Below are positions 42,964-53,865 of a DNA stretch of 64,000 nt, in pieces; the stretch's first letter is position 1; every line of letters begins with the position of its first letter. Made by a program: the position numbers and the translations under genes. The stretch is from Botryosphaeria dothidea. Taxonomy: Eukaryota; Ascomycota; Dothideomycetes; Botryosphaeriales; Botryosphaeriaceae. Under the pieces are notes generated by a model. That model saw nothing but the letters and a program-made list of their open reading frames with translations. It did not search any database and was not told where the DNA came from. The DNA lies in assembly GCA_011503125.2 (NCBI GenBank), contig WWBZ02000082.1, positions 2,232,001-2,296,000 of the forward strand. The letters are read 5' to 3'.

Positions 42964-43494
42964 TTTTCTTGGTGATTTTATGGGGAGTTGTGGGGTTTGG
43001 GCTGAGGAGATGTTGTGGGGGCCATTGCTGGTGTTGCTGTGACATTTTATAGGATGTTTGTTGAATGGGGTTATTGTTGTTCTTACCTTGAGGCTCTCGG
43101 TGTCCTTGGACAATGGTGTTGTGCTCGTAGCAACATCAGCACTTGCTTGTCTTTCAAGCTGCTGTCCAGTGCCGTGTGTGCCCTGGCTTTCTTGAAGCGC
43201 TCATTGGTATGCTGAGGCGTTTTTCAAAGACTGCACCATGTCACGGGATTCGTAAGGAGGTGCGAGAAAGCAGATGTTCACGAATCTGCAGGCAGTCACA
43301 AGCTGTGGTGGGCGCTTACCTTGTGCTGCAAATGGCAGCCATTTACGCGTTCATCATCGACACTAGAGGCAAGCACGACACCTTCTTCAGCACGGAACAG
43401 CCACCTCTTTCATGACCGTGTCTGTCACTCCGAACCTCCGGACACACCAACACCCACGTCTCCACAACACAAGACTGGAACGTCGACCATCAGC
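42964..43494. other. short spacer, nothing recognised
   Basis: Promoter of copy 2 (minus) and upstream region of the broken gene (plus). T/G-rich in its first half. No gene supported. Confidence 0.4.
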
Positions 43495-44028
43495 ATGAGT
43501 ACGCCTGAGATGAGCGTGACACCCGAAGACGAAGCAGCACATGCTCCCACACAAGAGTCTCAGCTGCTTGGAAAAGGCATGATCATCAAGCAGCACATCC
43601 AGAAGGTCCACGAGGGCATAAAGGAGCTTCGGGAATAGATGAACGAAGTCAACGAGAAGGCTGGCAAGGGCGAAGACTTCCGCGACGCTTTATGCAAATC
43701 TATGCACAACCTCACCCAGACCAAGCTACTTGCTGATACCCTGGTAAATGGCCCTACTTTCACTATAAACTGAGGAGCATACTGATTTCCTTAGCGCTAT
43801 GAGCTTGAGTGGCTCAAGAAGACAACCGGAATACCCGAAGACGTCATGAAAAACACGAATTACACGCCGCTGACCACCGATTCGGGCTTCGAGATATTTG
43901 TGAAGTGGGTTCAGAAGGAGATTCAGCGTGGTGATGAAAGCAAGCTTGAGCAGTTGGAGGCTCTGGGACTTTTGTACCGCCAGCTTGGAGGTGTGTTGCC
44001 AAAGAAGAATGCGAACGCCGATGGATGA
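43495..44028 (+). pseudogene. two-exon gene interrupted by an in-frame TAG
   Basis: From the ATG at 43495 the frame reads MSTPEMSVTPEDEAAHAPTQ and continues helix-like to KELRE. It meets TAG at 43636-43638 and goes on in the same frame as MNEVNEKAGKGEDFRDALCK to the splice donor at 43744. A 51 bp intron leads to exon 2 (43795-44028, RYELEWLKKTTGIPEDVMKN to a TGA). The heptad-like charged helix (HIQKVHEGIKELRE, MNEVNEKAG) crosses the TAG without change of register, so the stop is probably a point mutation, a readthrough codon or a sequencing error. Alternatively translation starts at the ATG directly after the TAG (43639), leaving a 113-residue protein. I do not recognise the family; exon 2 has conserved-looking YTPLTTDSGFEIFVKWV. 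Confidence 0.55.
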
Positions 44029-44502
44029 GAAAGATCGATCTTTGGCTGAGATATTGGAGGAGGGTCTGGTCGGAGTGACCTCGATTGCTTGAGGAGACAG
44101 GATCAAATGCGGAAGTTCTCCCAATCATCTCCGGAAGGTCGATGGCGGAACTCCAATTCGGCTGAGAGCGGGAAGTTTTTAAATACTGGGGTTAGACAAG
44201 TACATGCTACGACTTCACATGACAGAATAGAGACGTCACACAATTCAAACAAGATATCAGAGACCGTGTATCAATGTGCCCGTTCACAGGGATTTCATTT
44301 CAGATTGAAGCAGAGTGGGGGTTTAACAGCAGTAGATTTGATCGGTATGGCTGCCCTGTTGGGTTCATTCAACCCAACAGGGCGAACCAGCGTGGGCACA
44401 GCAGTGGTGCAAAAATGAAAAGGTACTGAACCCTCCGATGCCCCTTCCTCGTCCGGTCATGTTTTTATCCTTTGCCCCTCACTTGAAGTATCTTCCGCAA
44501 CC
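44029..44502. other. convergent spacer with a perfect hairpin
   Basis: 3' flanks of the broken gene and the small membrane protein. Apart from the inverted repeat at 44353-44383 I see no feature. Confidence 0.45.
44353..44383. repeat. perfect 13-bp inverted repeat (hairpin)
   Basis: GCCCTGTTGGGTT (44353-44365) and its exact reverse complement (44371-44383) flank a CATTC loop. Transcribed from either strand, this gives a strong stem-loop. It lies between two convergent genes. Confidence 0.75.
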
Positions 44503-44667
44503 TTAGAAGGTGAAAGCCTTGGAATAAGCCGCGAGTCCGGCAATAATTGCAATGGCGGCAATCACGCCGGTGATGATGAGGCCAGCGTTCTTGACCTCGA
44601 CGGGCCTGGGGCGTGGCTGCAGCGGCTGCGGGCCAACGCGGTGGAAATTGCCTCGACCGCGAGCCAT
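44503..44667 (-). CDS. tiny tail-anchored-type membrane protein, 54 residues
   Basis: Starting at the ATG of MARGRGNFHRVGPQ (44667), the protein has a basic Arg/Pro-rich head (QPLQPRPRPVEVK). It then has one strong membrane helix, AGLIITGVIAAIAIIAGLAA (about residues 29-48), and a short tail YSKAFTF. An in-frame ATG 11 codons upstream (44700) directly follows a good 3' splice site (GATATAG). A GTAAG donor lies about 65 bp further up, so the 5' UTR may be spliced. The topology suggests a tail-anchored or small N-in/C-out protein of the ER or mitochondria. I recognise no family. Composition and codon use look coding. Confidence 0.5.
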   Translation of the reverse strand: MARGRGNFHRVGPQPLQPRPRPVEVKNAGLIITGVIAAIAIIAGLAAYSKAFTF

Positions 44668-46825
44668 TCTGGTTCGGTCACGTATGTATGTTCCTGTCAT
44701 CTATATCAGGGTTACACTGTCCTTGCCAAAGGCTGAAAAATATATCCAAGACTTACGACGTCGGTGGGCGGGCGAAAGGTGTACGTTTGGTGGTAGTCGT
44801 GTGTGGGTTTGCGTGCGCGTTTGAAGTTGACGTCGACTGTGTTTGGTGTGAGTGTGTGTGGAAGGTCGCTGGGTGGGAAAGAAAGGGGAGTTATAAAGGT
44901 ACGAAGACGAAGGCCTTACAAGGTGTGCAGCTGACAGGATCTAGCAAGAGTTCGGCTACCGGAGTGGACCCGTGACGGTAACATCTGTGTCTAATGAGTG
45001 AATGTGAGTGTGAATGAGGAAAGCAATCTTGGTCTTCGGCCGGTCACAAGTGAGGCTATCTCGAGCCCTTCGTTCTGTGGACACATGAGCATACACGAGT
45101 GAGGTTGCTCCTTTGCCGCAGTTCTAATTCTTACGAGCATCGACGCCGCGGTCAGTATGGCCGCTTTATGTATGATGGACATGGCAGCGATTACCTTGGC
45201 GAGGAGATGAAGCGGCAGGCATGGCAGAGAAGGCGGTCAAGGCCGCTGCACCAACTACATCCGATCTGTCTCTTGCGGCGACACTCCTCGATACCACAGA
45301 CCCACGGTGACGAGAGCAGCAGCACCAAAGGTGAAAACATCAAAAGAAGCTCTGGTGAGCGTGGCTGTGGGGGCTAGTGAATGTGGTAGTCCTGGTGGCG
45401 CAATATTGGGTGTTTGTGGGCGGGTGAACGAGCCAAGAAGGGGACATAATCCCAAGCGCCGGTGTTCTCAGTACCCAGCTAATGACGGTGTGTGTGGTTC
45501 ATCTGGAGCTTTCTTCAGTTCCCACGACGCCTAGTCAGCCCTTGACGGTCAAAGGGTGGGTACCCAAAAAGGGTGGTGGTCCGTCGAGTCACCCTTCTTA
45601 CGGCCATGGGGTCGCGGGGCCTGTGGTCTTCTGAACCGCCCTGCAAACCATGGTGGGGCAGTCAGCTTAGGAGGTCCTGCGGGGTGTATATCCGTGAGTG
45701 TTGTGTTCCCTTCATCGAGGTGGTGGAGGGGCCCTGCTGTCCCGATGCTGCGAGGTTCAATCCCTGGCAGCGGCGTCGTAAGTTTTGCTCTTTTTTTACC
45801 CTCCATTGCTTTTGTGACCTGTCTTCACAGCTCATATTCACTCCTCCGTCTCTTGACACCACTCCTTTGATTCTTCTAAATGTCCTTCATAGGCACCCGT
45901 CCGACCCTAACGCCGTCGACCTCAGGGCGTCATTCATGGTCACGCACACATCTCACTGACTGGAGAAACGAAACGTCTGTCGACCTAGTAGTACGCGCAC
46001 TTCACCACCGTACTAGGTTGCGGCACCAAAATACCTCGATAATACGCTCCCATGACAAACTAGCTACCCTCGGCCGCAGCCTCCACCTGGGCTCCTTGAC
46101 TGAGTACCAGCTCCACCCAATCCCAACCCCACACTTCTCTTCCTCACATCGGGCGCTACCCCGGGTTCCCAAACGCCACCACAAACATACCAGGCTACCG
46201 TTGAGATACCGAAAAGGCGCATACCGGAGGGAGATACAGCAAATCACGAAAAGCGTTGCGCTTCTCCCACACCGGCGAAGTGTTCCGCAGACAAACGGCG
46301 GCCAAGCGCACCAGCAGACCGTCACGCCGTGAGCTGGCCGGCAAGGCACACCCCAGACCCAACACGATCCCACCCGCGCCGAAAAACCTCTGCCCAAAGT
46401 CCATATGTATTCGCAAATCCCCGCGCGAGCCACCACCTCGCTCGACGCAGGCCGGCCATGCACGTCAGAGCAAGGATCGGCACCAGCGCGCCCAGTGACG
46501 CGCTGCGCCCTCAGCCTTCCCACCATGTCTTCGCAGCAAGCCCCAGTAGAAACACTCGCGAACGATACGCAGCGCTCTATCTATCGCGTAATCCGGGACT
46601 TCTTGCTTACGCTTCTGAGACATGGCGCATGATCCAGATTATTTTGCGCCGCAGAAGAAAAGGAAGAGGGGGAGAAAAAAGCACGCATGTGTGTAAAAAG
46701 CGCCGAACGACCTCTCCAACAACCTTCCGTAGCACCAGAGATTACCTCCATTTCACAAACGCAGTGCTTCACGGAACACAGAGCAAACGGCCCGGAAAAA
46801 TTTCCACCTTCCACCACATCCAAAT
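44668..46825. other. 2.2 kb gene-poor stretch
   Basis: It holds a Pol III-like relic (45665-45800) and otherwise frames without domains. The 150- and 174-codon frames at 45880 (+) and 46002 (-) mirror each other and have no support. Confidence 0.4.
45665..45800 (+). repeat. tRNA-derived/SINE-like Pol III unit, tentative
   Basis: CAGCTTAGGAGG matches the A-box pattern. A B-box-like AGGTTCAATCCC (about 45749-45760) sits inside a hairpin formed by GCTGC and GCAGC, and a CTCTTTTTTT terminator-like run follows. No acceptor stem can be paired, so it is not an intact tRNA. The minus-strand reading gives the PGIEPRS phrase typical of translated tRNA-derived repeats. Confidence 0.35.
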
Positions 46826-47008
46826 ATGTGCCTACAGATAGTCACCAGATACGCCTGCGGGCACATGAAGAAGACGCGGCGGATCATCTGCACCCGGGCG
46901 CAAGGCATGTCCTGCGGCAACTTCAGGGTCACGGAGAACGTGTCTGCTTTCAAGTGCAGGCTGGGCTGCCCCGGGCCGCACGCTGGAGAGTCTCCATGGA
47001 TATATTGA
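46826..47008 (+). CDS. mini-protein with C-x8-C-x-H-x8-C motif (family copy 3)
   Basis: Single exon, 60 residues, starting MCLQIVTRYACGHMKKTRR. Cys/His spacing C2-x8-C11-x-H13-x8-C22 is identical to the copy at 41509. It is followed by another Cys at the start of SCGNF and a KCRLGC knuckle before a short tail. The two proteins differ at most other positions, so the duplication is old or under strong change. Residues between the metal-like ligands are basic (KKTRR), which would allow nucleic-acid or phosphate contact. There is no signal peptide and no intron. Function unknown; coding status rests on the preserved ligand pattern. Confidence 0.55.
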   Translation: MCLQIVTRYACGHMKKTRRIICTRAQGMSCGNFRVTENVSAFKCRLGCPGPHAGESPWIY

Positions 47009-47268
47009 AGGTGTGAACCGGTGATGGTTGGCAGTCTTAGGTCCCTCACAAGGTGCATCTTTGCTGATTGATGTACATATGTTACTTCTCAAGGCGATCA
47101 AGTATTTTGACCAGTGCATTCGAGTGGAAAGAATGTTCCATCCTTACTTGGCGATTCCGAGCAATGAAACCACCGAGCTAAAGCAATACCTAAAGATCGT
47201 TCAATATATCGTCCCTTTTTGTGGTCACCCTCTTGCGATCATCTTTCTGCGGTCACGCTTTCCCCACG

Positions 47269-50200
47269 CTACTGCCCCTTAACCAAGCGTTCCGCCGATG
47301 CCGCCAACTTTTCCAGCGTCTCTTCATCCCCACTATTCGTCCTCGCCCACTCCTCGGCCTTCTCGACCACCAGCTCCCAGCTCTCCTCCTCGTTCCGCAG
47401 CACGTTCCTCAGGTACGCCACCGCCAGCATCGTCGCGACCAACTTGCCCGGCACCAACTTCTCCTGCGCAGCATTCTCCTCACTGACGCCCACAGCCTCC
47501 AGCAGCTTCTCCTCCCACTCCCAGAACCCCTCGAAGCTCTGCAGGGAAGTCAGCTTCTCGAGCTGCGTCTGCGCATTCCACTTCGCCCTCTCTGCATCAG
47601 CGGAATCAGGAGCAAAATTGTTGGTCCTGGCGTCACCGTCATCCTTGTCGACCTCCGCCTCCACATCGCCGGATCGCCTCCATTCAACCTTTCTCTTCTT
47701 CTTTTTCAGGCGGAGCAGTGTCTGCGATGGCTGATCCCCCGGGTGAGCGACCACTCGTCCGCCAAACTGTTGCTGCTGCATCATCTGCCGGGCAGCAGAC
47801 ATCTGTTGCATCTGCTGAGACTGCACAGCAGCCATATGCATGGCCTGCGGCTGCGCGCCCATCTGCATGCGCGGTTGGCCGGTAGTAGAACTCCTAGGCG
47901 CCAACGTATCGGTCACCCGTTGGCGGAATCCCGTCATCGTCCCACCGCCACGCCCGCCACCGCGTGTGCCGCCAGCGCTCATGCCACCCAAGGCTGCAGG
48001 GCCGCCGCGCCTACGCTTCATATGGAGACGGTTTCTGTTGGACTGCTCGAGGAGCATGAGGTCCGACTGGTGTTTGGGGAGGGAACCTGATCCGGAGGAC
48101 ACCATGCCACCGTTAGTCGCTGCCAATTGTCGAAGATTTGCGGGGTTAAAATCACGGTCCCGAGTCCGCATCGATACGCGCGGATCAGAGGATCGGTGAG
48201 GCAGTTGGCGGGCCGTACCTTTTGAAGCCTGGGACTCGTCGTCCAGGTATTCCCAATCCTGTTCCATCCTCTTGTCCTCCTGGGTGGTGCTGTTCTTTTC
48301 CAATGCGACGAAGGAGCACCACTTGCCGGCAACTTGGAACTCTACGCCCAGGCGCACGGCTTCGCGCTCTAGCATCTCATCCCAACGGCCTTCCATCTTG
48401 CCCTTCAACTTGGCACCAGTTGGATCAACTGCTTCGGAGAGCCAGCCGCGTCCTTCCTCCAGCTCTCGGATGGCTGCACGTGCCGCAAGTTGGTGGACGG
48501 TCTCGCCCTTACCCTCATTCTCAGCTGCCAGCTTGACCGGAATCTCGAGTTCGAGAGGTCCGTGAGCTGAGGTGCCACGCAGTACGACCGAGGTTGGGGT
48601 CCGGCCGGCAGCAGGTGAATTAGGGGAGAGCACAAGGTAGACAGTAGTGCGGTTGAATGGGAAAAGCGGGGGGATGCGAGTTGGTGCTTGGAGGATTGCT
48701 GGTGCATTGATTGGAGGAAGATGTGCGTAGCGGTCTGCGCCCTCGGGAAACTTCTCCTTTGTGCTCGGCGCTTCAACGTTGATTGACTCGTCGAAAAGAG
48801 AAATCGGCTCCTTTTGTTTCTGTCGAGCTTTGTCAGCTATATGTGTTAATCAGCTGGGGTCTCTGGTTACTCACCTCTTCAGCTTCCTTCCCAGGTTCCT
48901 TGTCCTGCAGCTTCAGGTCAACACGCAAGCTGTCAGTTACCTTCTCAATGATCTCGAAATCATCGTCAGTATCAGAGTTCTCCTGGGCTTCGGCGTATTT
49001 AACCTCCAAGCTGTAGTCGGTGATGTGCGGAGTCAGAGCAGCCTTCAGCATTCGTACAACTTTGTTGTCAAGCTTCTCGTTGTCACCAACAGCTTGAGAG
49101 AAGCCATTTCCTGCCCTCGCAACGCCCTCAACGAGGGCGGAGCTAGCGTTGAGACCAACACCGAGGGTGAAAACGCGTATCTGCTCTCTATTCTCGTGGA
49201 TTTGCTCATTTAGATAGGCAAAGATCCAATCATGCTGCCAGACATCGCCATCGGTAAGAATCATAACTTCGAGCTCCATATCCTTGTATCGATTCTCGAT
49301 GGTAGCTTGAAGAGGCGCGAAGATCTCAGTACCTCCATAGTTGGCGGCGAAACCTTCCACGTGTCTGACTGCCTCGTTGAGGGAATCTTGAGTGTATGCT
49401 CTGCTCTTCGGCCACAGGAAGGAGTGTGTGCTGCCGAAGGAGCAGATGTTGAATCTTACACCAACCGGCAAACTCTTCAGGAAAACCTTGAGTGCAGATA
49501 TTACCGTAGGTATCTTCCACCCGTCGTCCATGCTGCCGCTGCGGTCGCAAATGAAAACGACTTCTGGCTTGATGGACGGCAACGCGAACTTCGGGATCAA
49601 AGTTGTCATGACGGCTCGCTGCTGAGGTATGCGCGGATGGACCTCGAGGATTGCGGCAGGTTTACTGGTATCCATTGGAATTACCTGTATGATGAAGTCT
49701 TTCTCAAGCTCGGCGGTTCCCAAGCTCAGAGTTGCCGAGGCCTTAGCCATGGTAGGTTCAGCCTCTGGGGACGTGGACGTCGTACCCATGGAAACGGCAA
49801 TGGGATGAGTCGGTGAGCGGAGTTGCTTGATGTATGAATCATCCAAGATTGCGTCGACAACAATCTCCATGCCGGAATCCGCCTGCGCAGTGGGAATGTC
49901 TGCTTTGCTGAGCAGCTCACCGGGATACTCACCATAGCGGGGGGCAATGGCGGTGGGGATAGTGAAGCGGATGCCGTCGACCTCGGCATCGTGCTTCAGT
50001 TCGCCTAGATATGTAATCTCGGAGACTATGGTTGCTGCAGGAGGAATGTTGCCGACAGTCGTGGTAAAGACATCCGATGCATCGGGCAGTTGTTCTAAAA
50101 GACCAGCGGTTTCACCACGCTCAACTGCTTCTTGGAAGTCGGCCTTAGCCCTTTCCTTCTCCTTGACCAATCCCTTGATGATGCGAGCTCCAACGCGGCA

Positions 50201-50437
50201 TGTGAAGCCGACCACAGAAACGCCGTCATACAATGGGAACGTGTAGCGGACATTCTTGATGGCCTTGGTCTGGTTGGGATTCGTGAAAGTCTGGGTGAGG
50301 ACTGTACGGGAGGTCTTGGAGAGAATAGTTGTATGGGACTTGAGAGTGACTTGTGGCAGGTAGTGCCTCTGCCACTGACTCCAATGCGGATTTTCAGGGT
50401 GGTAAGAGCAGTAGTAGAAACCGCAGATATGAGCCAT
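47269..50437 (-). CDS. VIT plus von Willebrand factor A domain protein
   Basis: Two exons in transcript order (50437-48875, 48819-47269) give 1,037 residues. The N-terminal 130-150 residues are a VIT domain (AHICGFYYCSYHPEN, SRTVLTQTFTNPN, RYTFPLYDGVSVVGFTCRVG). The vWFA domain has an intact MIDAS: DRSGSMDD beginning at D298, a GGTEIF threonine, and LTDGDVW. After the splice (EAEE joined to KQKEPISLFDES) comes the conserved PPLFPFNRTTVYL. Next are a Gly/Arg and Gln/Met-rich linker and a helical C terminus (FEGFWEWEEKLLEAVG) typical of the fungal version. The layout resembles inter-alpha-trypsin inhibitor heavy chains and PARP4, but without a signal peptide it is intracellular. I placed the acceptor at 48820, after a CTGAC branch site, because earlier AGs break the frame. 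Its role in fungi is unknown. Confidence 0.88.
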
Positions 50438-53400
50438 GATGAACAATGGCGGAATGAAGATGGCAGCAGTAAGCAGTGTGCAGCTCAGCGGCTAACTTGT
50501 GTTCCTGCGCGGCTTCGAGAAACCAGAAAGGAAGTTTGATGGCTTAAGTAGGCGAGCGGATGTGGCGCAGCGTTGCTGCCTATTGCAGAATACGGTTGCC
50601 TGAGTACAGTCATCTCCCGCAACCTGCCTTTTGTGGAGCACGACCACTCCAGCATTGAAGTAGCCGTCTGAAATCTCCTCAAACATGATGAATTCTTGAA
50701 AATTTTGCTGCGGGGTGTGCCATGTGAGAGAAAAAGATGCCTTGTGTGTCGTGGTCAGTGCGTTATGTTGAAGGTTGATGTTAGAAGGATTGCATCAGCA
50801 AGCACAAACACAGGCGTGGATAGTCGATGCGTTGATCAAAATGTGAGAATCATCCATTTGTATGAACGGGAAATTAAATGGAGATGGACGTTTCATATCC
50901 CCTTGCAGGTTTGCGCTTGCCGTTGTAACACTTTTGGTGCCGGCGTCTGGGAGCAGGCGTCATGTTTCCAACTCGAGAGCTTGGTTGGGAGTTCAAAGCT
51001 GGTTGCGCAAAAGTCTGCTTCCCTGAAGAAGGTATCGAATGACGAGGGTCTCGGTTTGCATCGGAAAATGACAACTTATCCACTCTTGCTGCACGCGGGA
51101 CTACTCCGATGAGTGTTGTCCCACAGCTACCTTGTAAACCCGCACCAGGACATTGCGACAGGATTTCCGACTCGGGTTGCCGGGTCGCAAAAGTTCTCTC
51201 AAGGGCTCGTTGAGGCCGTGCTACTCCGAGATAAAATGATGATGTTGCCGAGCGGATGGATCGGAGCTATCGGGAGCCGGCGAGATGCTAGTACAACTAG
51301 CCAGGGGATGGCCCGAGTAGCTTATTCTTGGGTGGAAATGGCTCATGAAGCTAGCGCTCTTGTTGCTTTTGTGGTGCTTGTTCTGCTTTTTCGCTCTCAC
51401 CGTCTGGACCTCGACATGCTCCGCTTTGAGCCAACGCATACCGCTAACTCAAATACTGACGATAAGGTGCTGTGCGGGGCCAAAAAGGCGCTTGCGGGTC
51501 CAAGCCCGGCACTTGAGCCCAAAGCCGTGGGCCCAGATCTAAAGAAAAAGCACATGTTTAGGTTGAAGAAAACGTGCGTACGCAGCATCAGGCAGCCACA
51601 TGCCGGGCGGCAGGACCAAAAAGAGTTATCGGCAGCTATGAAAGGTTAGGCGTGAGGCTGAAAGAAGAAAATCTGCAGAAAGAAGATCTGCAGGTCTTCG
51701 GCTCCATCCGCTCTTGACTCGGGGGAGGGCATGATTGCAGATGCCATCGGAGCCGAGACAATCTGGACCGGTACCTGGCAGGATCGCGCAGCACGGGCGC
51801 GATTGGGTGGTGCGAAGGTCTCAGTTCTGCAAAGATAGTGCTGACGGTAGTAGCGAGATGAGCGGCAGCAAACAAAGTGGGTGGAGATGTGAAGGATTGA
51901 CGTTTGATTGAGGTTGACTGTCGCGGCTAATTGACTTCTGATGTGACGGGGCGGATCGAGTGTTTCGCACAGAGAGGTTTAAGGTTGTCCGGTCGTCGGG
52001 GCGATGAGGACTCTGAGCCGGAGCTTGGATGGATCCCAATTAGTCGTATCCTCCGTGGGTGCATGCCACGCCTATCCCAGACAAGTCCACGGGCTGTGGC
52101 GAGGCTGCGGGACGACTCGTATCCGCTTTTGAGAGGCTCCACTGCCCAAAAGCCCGCGGGGGCACCGGTCTGGCGTGGCACGGCGGCGGCACGCGTTGAA
52201 ATGGTAGCGCAACAACGAGAGGCAGCTGTGACAGCGTCTGCCCCGCCCGAGATGCAGGCCGACTCGGAATCGGTGGTGCAGCAGGACAGGAGCAGGATTT
52301 ATCGCAGGATCTATTATTGCCGGTGCAACGGTGCGAGGGAACAGTGTGCGCGAGTGTCTTGGCTGGCAGCATGTGAGTCGCGGGCGTGGAGCGTGGAGCG
52401 TGGAGGCTCGCCCGGGCGGAGGATCCGCAGGCAGGCAGGCATGCTGGCCGGGAAGGCAGGATCGACTGGACTCGACTCGTTCGCTGCCGCACCGCTCGAA
52501 CACGGTCGTGAACTTTGTCGTCCTCGTCCACATTCGGGCCCCGTATCATTCTCCAAGCCACCAACTCCGTTGCGTCAAGCCAACCGCACCGGGCGCTTTT
52601 TTCGTGCGCGGCGCCAAACGCTGCCCGCCGTTAGCCGGCTGCTAGGGCGCCTCCGGCTCGCTCAACTCTCGACCTCACCCATCACGACCATCGGCTTCTC
52701 GGAGCGCCGTGCCCTCTGGTGCATACACGCTGCCAGGGGTCGTATTCCTTGTCCGCCCGCCATTGGTCCGCTTCCTCGTCGCTTGCAACCCTCCATCAGC
52801 CGCTTCGGCCTTGGATGATAACGACACGGCCTGCAGCCTAAGAATAGCAACCATGCCGCCCTCTGGACCTCCCGCGTCCAGTAGCTCCATCACCACCATT
52901 GCTTCATGATTCCTCTGCCTGCGACATGGCGCCGTCCGAGAGGATGACCGCCATGATGCCTGCCGCTGCACACCACCTTGCCTCAACACCGGCGCCCTAG
53001 TTGCCGTACTGTGTACCGATGACCATATCCACGGCACCCCCAATGCTCAAACGCTTGCGTGATTTCGAAAACGACCGCTTGCTTAGTCCTTCCCCGAGTC
53101 TGGACCTGTACGATAGGCGTCGGACGAGCTCGAGCAGTCGTGTGCCTGAGTCCCGCAAAGTACAGCTTTTATCGATTCGGCAGTGCGACACTTCCAGAAC
53201 CTGGCCGCTATCCGCAAGGATCGCTATCGTGCAGATACGGGCGGCGATGTCCGCAAGCTGACGGGCTTGCCTGCTGGAGCCTTGGTGTTTTAGCTTTTTT
53301 TCAAGGTTGTTGGGAGCGGCCGATAGCGTGGGCCAGAAGCGAATCGGCTGCAAATCATGCCCATGCCCCAAACGAGGACCTCGCTGTGCCACAGTTCCTC

Positions 53401-53865
53401 CTTTTGGTCAAGTCGCGCGAACGAACGTCCGTCGCGCCATCTCTAGCCCGCTCCAGCTCTCCCAGGGTGTCGGTCGCGCCTCTCGTCGTGGCATTGAGCC
53501 GCCCATTCAACGCTATCTCGCCTGGCCATGGCTGCCTACCCAGACACACCCCGGCCGCAATCCTTTTCCGGGCCCAGTATATCATTATGCCGCATCCCAG
53601 GGAAACTTTTTTGGTTCACCCTCCGCCCTTCGCTTTCTGCGGTACCAGCCACAGGCTTTTTGCCCGGGCCCCATCTCTCGTTCTTTGACCTCCACCTCTC
53701 TCCTGGATTCATCCTTGTAGAGCGTGTTGCGTGCTTCTGATCGTTACCACTGGTCACCCGTTCCTACCAATCGTTACTTACTTATTCCGTCTGCTGCCCT
53801 GTCCATCATCTTCAACGCCAACTGGGCTCTGCCGGCTTTAGGACTTGGTCCGTGCATCTACTCCA
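50438..53865. other. 3.4 kb gene-free region upstream of the GT2 gene
   Basis: Divergent between the VIT gene and the GT2 gene. It includes a short GTGGAGC triplication (near 52385-52407) and a GCAG-rich run (near 52429-52442), plus pyrimidine-rich sequence from 53.6 to 53.8 kb. A 295-codon frame at 51931 has no domain and fits low stop density. A long 5' UTR with upstream frames is likely. Confidence 0.4.

Noticed and set aside
45880..46526. Opposed 150- and 174-codon frames
   Set aside because: They mirror each other in stop-poor sequence; neither has a domain, start context or intron logic.
51931..52818. A 295-codon plus-strand frame upstream of GT2
   Set aside because: No domain, overlapping open frames in all six readings, and no splice connection to the GT2 gene.
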